Source: an uncultured SAR116 cluster alpha proteobacterium
Lineage (GTDB): Bacteria; Pseudomonadota; Alphaproteobacteria; Puniceispirillales; Marisalimonadaceae
Assembly: GCA_902619485.1 (NCBI GenBank)
Contig: CACNEF010000001.1
Coordinates: 663,699 to 727,698, forward strand
Direction of reading: 5' to 3'
Length of the DNA stretch: 64,000 nucleotides
The translations under genes and the position numbers were made by a program. The stretch's first letter is position 1. Each line of letters opens with the position of its first letter. Positions 61,336 through 64,000 of this stretch are shown piece by piece. The notes beneath the pieces are model-generated. The model worked only from the letters and a program-made list of their open reading frames with translations, was not told where the DNA came from and searched no databases.

Positions 61336-61353
61336 ATTACAATTTAATGAAGT
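61336..61353 (-). promoter_or_regulatory. Weak Pho-box-like site upstream of the choice-of-anchor gene
   Basis: Read on the minus strand the 18 bases ACTTCATTAAATTGTAAT match the PhoB consensus (two CTGTCAT-type halves, 4-base centre) at about 12 of 18 positions. It sits about 60 bases ahead of the start codon. AT-rich background makes chance matches common; the phosphorus-related neighbours are the main reason to list it. Confidence 0.28.
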
Positions 61354-61400
61354 TTAAATTGAGCTAAGATTACGCTGTAGTATAGTTAGTAATTTTAAGT

Positions 61401-62447
61401 CTATTTGAAATATTTTTCTTTAAATTTTAAAGCAACGGAAACTAGTAATATTAGTATAGGCACTTCAACAAGAGGACCAATAACAGTTGCGAAAGCCTCT
61501 TTTGATGCAAGGCCAAAAGTGGCAATTGAAACTGCAATAGCTAATTCAAAATTATTTGAAGCTGCTGTGAATGATAAAGAAGTAGCCGTTGGATAATTAA
61601 TATTTGCAAACCTGCTGATACCAAAACTAATAAAAAACATAATTAGAAAATATATGACTAGAGGAATTGATATTGTTAAAACATCCAAAGGCAGTTTCAA
61701 AATTTCATTTCCTTTTAGAGTAAACATAATAATTATTGTAAATAACAGCGCAATTAAAGTAATAGGACTTATTCTAGGAAGAAAATTGTTCACGTACCAT
61801 TCTTCACCATATCTTTTAACTAATAATGATCTTGTCACAAAACCTGCTAAAAATGGAATACCAAGATAAATTAGAACAATTTTGGAGATGTATAATATGG
61901 AGATATCAATAATTTGTCCACCATATCCAAAAAATTCCGGCAAAATTTTTAAAAAAAACCACGCATAAGGCGCGAAGAATATAATTTGAAAAATTGAATT
62001 AAAGGCAACTAATCCTGCTACATATTCTGAACTTCCTCTAGCCAACTCATTCCAAACAAGAACCATTGCTATACATCTAGCTAGACCAATTAGTATGACA
62101 CCAGTCATATATTCAGGCTTATCAGAAAGAAAAGTAAGAGCTAAAAAAAACATTAATGCAGGGCCTATTATCCAATTTTGAAATAAAGACAAAGCTAAGA
62201 CTTTCTTATCTTTAAAAACTTCAATTATTTTTTCATATTTTACTTTTGCTAAAGGTGGATACATCATTAAAATAAGCCCTATTGCAATAGGAATATTTGT
62301 ATTACTGTAAGTTATTGAATCAAGAAATTTAGGCATATTTAGAAAAACATTACCAATAACTATACCTATAATCATTGCAAGAAAAATCCATAAAGTTAGG
62401 TATTTATCTAAAAATGATAGATTTAATTTTTTATGTTTTGGATACAT
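61401..62447 (-). CDS. ACR3 family arsenite efflux permease
   Basis: 348-residue, ten-helix transporter of the bile acid/arsenite permease superfamily. [20 protein letters not shown] (119-138) contains Cys125, the conserved ACR3 cysteine needed for arsenite transport, and the later [18 protein letters not shown] is also diagnostic. No arsC or arsR is near. It starts 7 bases after the phnM stop, so it is co-transcribed with a phosphonate gene. Arsenate taken up by phosphate systems under phosphate stress would explain the link. Confidence 0.9.
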   Translation of the reverse strand: MYPKHKKLNLSFLDKYLTLWIFLAMIIGIVIGNVFLNMPKFLDSITYSNTNIPIAIGLILMMYPPLAKVKYEKIIEVFKDKKVLALSLFQNWIIGPALMFFLALTFLSDKPEYMTGVILIGLARCIAMVLVWNELARGSSEYVAGLVAFNSIFQIIFFAPYAWFFLKILPEFFGYGGQIIDISILYISKIVLIYLGIPFLAGFVTRSLLVKRYGEEWYVNNFLPRISPITLIALLFTIIIMFTLKGNEILKLPLDVLTISIPLVIYFLIMFFISFGISRFANINYPTATSLSFTAASNNFELAIAVSIATFGLASKEAFATVIGPLVEVPILILLVSVALKFKEKYFK

Positions 62448-62454
62448 CTTTTAT

Positions 62455-63600
62455 TTAAGCAACTTCTCGACCACTTGCCCATACTTTTCTAATGATTGGT
62501 AAATCCTTTTTAATACTTAATCTTACCAAATCTGCTTTTAAACCTTCTTTAATCATTCCTCTATCATTTAAGCCTGTAACTTTACAGGGGTTAGCAGTTA
62601 CTGCAGCGATACTTTTAGGTAAATTATTAGATTTTATGCCCCACATTATCGCTGCCATCATCAATGATGAAGGCACGTAATCAGAACTTAAAATATCTAG
62701 AAGGTCTTTATCAATAAGTGATTGAGCTGAAACATTACCTGAATGAGATCCTCCTCTTACTAAATTTGGTGCTCCCATTATTATTTTTATGTTACTGCTT
62801 TTACACTTTGTTGCTGCTTCAAGAGTGGTTGGAAACTCAGCTAAATTTATACCTTGTGAACAACTCTCTTCCACATCAGAAATTGTAGTATCATCATGAC
62901 TAGCCAATACTGCATTTAATCTTTTACTAAATTTTATTGTTTCAATTTTATGTTTTTTACCAAACATTTTTTGAAGATCTTTTAAGTATGAAAAGTGTTG
63001 TTGAATTTGTGATTCCGAAAGACCAAATTTACCTGATAAATAAACTTTGAACTGTGAAACATCACGAAACTGTCTTTGGCCTGGTGTGTGATCCATCAGA
63101 CTAACTATTTTTACCTTATCCTGATCGTTGAATTCTTCTAACTCCTGAATTAAATTTTCTGAACATATTTCAGCTCTTAGATGAATAAAATGATCAATCT
63201 TAAAAGATTTGTCTTTTGATAAGTTATTGATAGAGGTGGCTGTTTCTCTTGCATATTTGTCATATCTATGCACACCATCTCTGTTAATAGATCCTACTCT
63301 TAAAGCATCGAAAACAGTTGTAATACCTGCAGATGCTAATTCTCCATCGTGAGCTGTAAGAGCATTATTTATAGGCCAATTTACACCAGGTCTTGGTTTG
63401 AGATGCCTTTCTAAATTATCTGTGTGTAGTTCAACTAAACCTGGTATTAAATAATCTTCATTGCAATCTATAGATCTAGGTATAGAGCTTTTTCCTTTAT
63501 TGACCCTTTTAATAAACCCATCTTTTAATTGAATACTTCCCAAAAAGACTTCGTCTTCAGTTACAATATTAACATTATTTAAAATGACATCAGACAACAT
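62455..63600 (-). CDS. phnM: Alpha-D-ribose 1-methylphosphonate 5-triphosphate diphosphatase
   Basis: C-P lyase pathway amidohydrolase that removes pyrophosphate from ribose 1-methylphosphonate 5-triphosphate. 381 residues. GLVELHTDNLERHLKPRPGV (about 53-72) is the PhnM metal motif and GITTVFDALRVGSINRDG follows; LASHDDTTISDVEES and the end GLKADLVRLS are further family segments. The remaining phn genes are not in the window; a phn-associated DUF1045 gene starts divergently 101 bases away, so the rest probably lies to the right. Confidence 0.93.
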   Translation of the reverse strand: MLSDVILNNVNIVTEDEVFLGSIQLKDGFIKRVNKGKSSIPRSIDCNEDYLIPGLVELHTDNLERHLKPRPGVNWPINNALTAHDGELASAGITTVFDALRVGSINRDGVHRYDKYARETATSINNLSKDKSFKIDHFIHLRAEICSENLIQELEEFNDQDKVKIVSLMDHTPGQRQFRDVSQFKVYLSGKFGLSESQIQQHFSYLKDLQKMFGKKHKIETIKFSKRLNAVLASHDDTTISDVEESCSQGINLAEFPTTLEAATKCKSSNIKIIMGAPNLVRGGSHSGNVSAQSLIDKDLLDILSSDYVPSSLMMAAIMWGIKSNNLPKSIAAVTANPCKVTGLNDRGMIKEGLKADLVRLSIKKDLPIIRKVWASGREVA

Positions 63601-63623
63601 GAAATCCTTAAATTTCCATACAT

Positions 63624-63641
63624 ATGACTCTAATATTACAG
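63624..63641 (-). promoter_or_regulatory. Candidate Pho box in the phnM-DUF1045 intergenic region
   Basis: On the minus strand the 18 bases CTGTAATATTAGAGTCAT match the PhoB consensus (CTGTCAT, 4-base centre, CTGTCAT) at about 13 of 18 positions, with both half-site cores in register. It lies about 24 bases upstream of the phnM start and could serve both divergent genes. phn genes are classic PhoB targets, but no phoB is in the window. Confidence 0.4.
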
Positions 63642-63701
63642 TTTTTTTAAAAGTTAAAATATATTAATTAAATTGAAACAAAACTATAATATGTAAATCT
63701 C

Positions 63702-64000
63702 ATGGAAGAATATTATAAAAGATATGCAATATATTATGCACCTTTAGAAAATTCAGAGCTAGATGTGTTTGGTAAATGTTGGTTAGGATGGGATCCTTAT
63801 AAAGGTTTAGAAATTACTAAGTCAGATCTTTCAAGTTCACCCAATTTACAGAAATTTTCTAGATTTGTACTTGCACCAAAACAATATGGATTTCATGGCA
63901 CAATAAAAGCTCCATTTAGATTAAAGGATGGGTATACCTTTAATGATCTTGAAAATAAAGTTTGTGAAATATCAAAACAAATACATAGTTTTCATTTAGA
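63702..64000 (+). CDS. DUF1045 phosphonate-associated protein (truncated by window end)
   Basis: The first 99 codons of an open frame that runs off the window. RYAIYYAPLENSELDVFGKC at the N-terminus, WLGWDPYKG, and KQYGFHGTIKAPFRL, whose HxT is a 2H-phosphoesterase motif, are hallmarks of DUF1045 proteins, which are found with C-P lyase genes. The role is probably in phosphonate-derived sugar phosphate handling, not proven. It is divergent from phnM and shares its promoter region. Confidence 0.85.
   Translation, partial: MEEYYKRYAIYYAPLENSELDVFGKCWLGWDPYKGLEITKSDLSSSPNLQKFSRFVLAPKQYGFHGTIKAPFRLKDGYTFNDLENKVCEISKQIHSFHL

Noticed and set aside
1-64000. CRISPR array, insertion sequence, prophage structural genes, rRNA
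   Set aside because: No regularly spaced repeats, transposase, integrase, terminase or capsid frame, and no rRNA sequence were seen. The tRNA scar is the only sign of a mobile element.

Overview
The window is strongly AT-rich, very compact, and reads like a streamlined marine alphaproteobacterium (AEGEAN-169, HIMB59 or SAR116-like; the clade is inferred, no rRNA is present). Support: alphaproteobacterial-type pobA/pcaHG, class III alcohol dehydrogenase with S-formylglutathione hydrolase, TctABC and TRAP transporters, many CaiB/BaiF CoA-transferases and MmgE/PrpD proteins, frequent TTG starts, genes that overlap or abut, and almost no regulators.

Layout. 0-5.6 kb: nth, azlCD, a MazG-like protein, a helix-turn-helix protein with a degenerate MT-A70-like region, an AtuA/DUF4387 pair and a hydrolase. 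5.7-14.5 kb: pseudoazurin, VOC protein, MOSC protein and a lone ModA, SCO1, CsaA-like protein, a DapA-family lyase, a DMT permease, a zinc dehydrogenase and hpt. 14.5-20 kb: pobA-pcaHG (4-hydroxybenzoate to carboxymuconate), small proteins and a Baeyer-Villiger-type monooxygenase. 20.9-27.4 kb (minus): enolase-superfamily enzyme, TauD-type dioxygenase, TctC-TctB-TctA and MmgE/PrpD, which look like one uptake-and-catabolism operon. 27.5-35.1 kb: gamma-carbonic anhydrase, CoA-transferase plus crotonase, glutathione-dependent formaldehyde oxidation, and a minus-strand group of CHMI-type tautomerase, crotonase, PcaB-like lyase and hotdog thioesterase.

35.2-44.3 kb (plus) is the most coherent pathway island: Meh/Ich-type hydratase, MmgE/PrpD, CoA-transferase, CitE-type lyase, MaoC hydratase, second CoA-transferase, then TRAP DctP-Q-M. 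It has the parts needed to import a C4/C5 dicarboxylate, activate it, hydrate it and cleave it to acetyl-CoA or propionyl-CoA plus pyruvate or glyoxylate. 44.3-53.4 kb: amidase, third MmgE/PrpD, acyl-CoA dehydrogenase, a second azlCD, RidA, SDR, hydrolase and a TPP enzyme.

53.5-64 kb has a phosphorus theme: ppk-ppx, a GAF protein, then a displaced 3' half of initiator tRNA-Met (an apparent integration scar) followed on the right by a choice-of-anchor I protein, a phnM-ACR3 operon and a truncated DUF1045 gene. Candidate Pho boxes lie in two of these intergenic gaps. The right part may be a phosphonate/phosphate genomic island inserted at tRNA-fMet. The window ends inside the DUF1045 gene.
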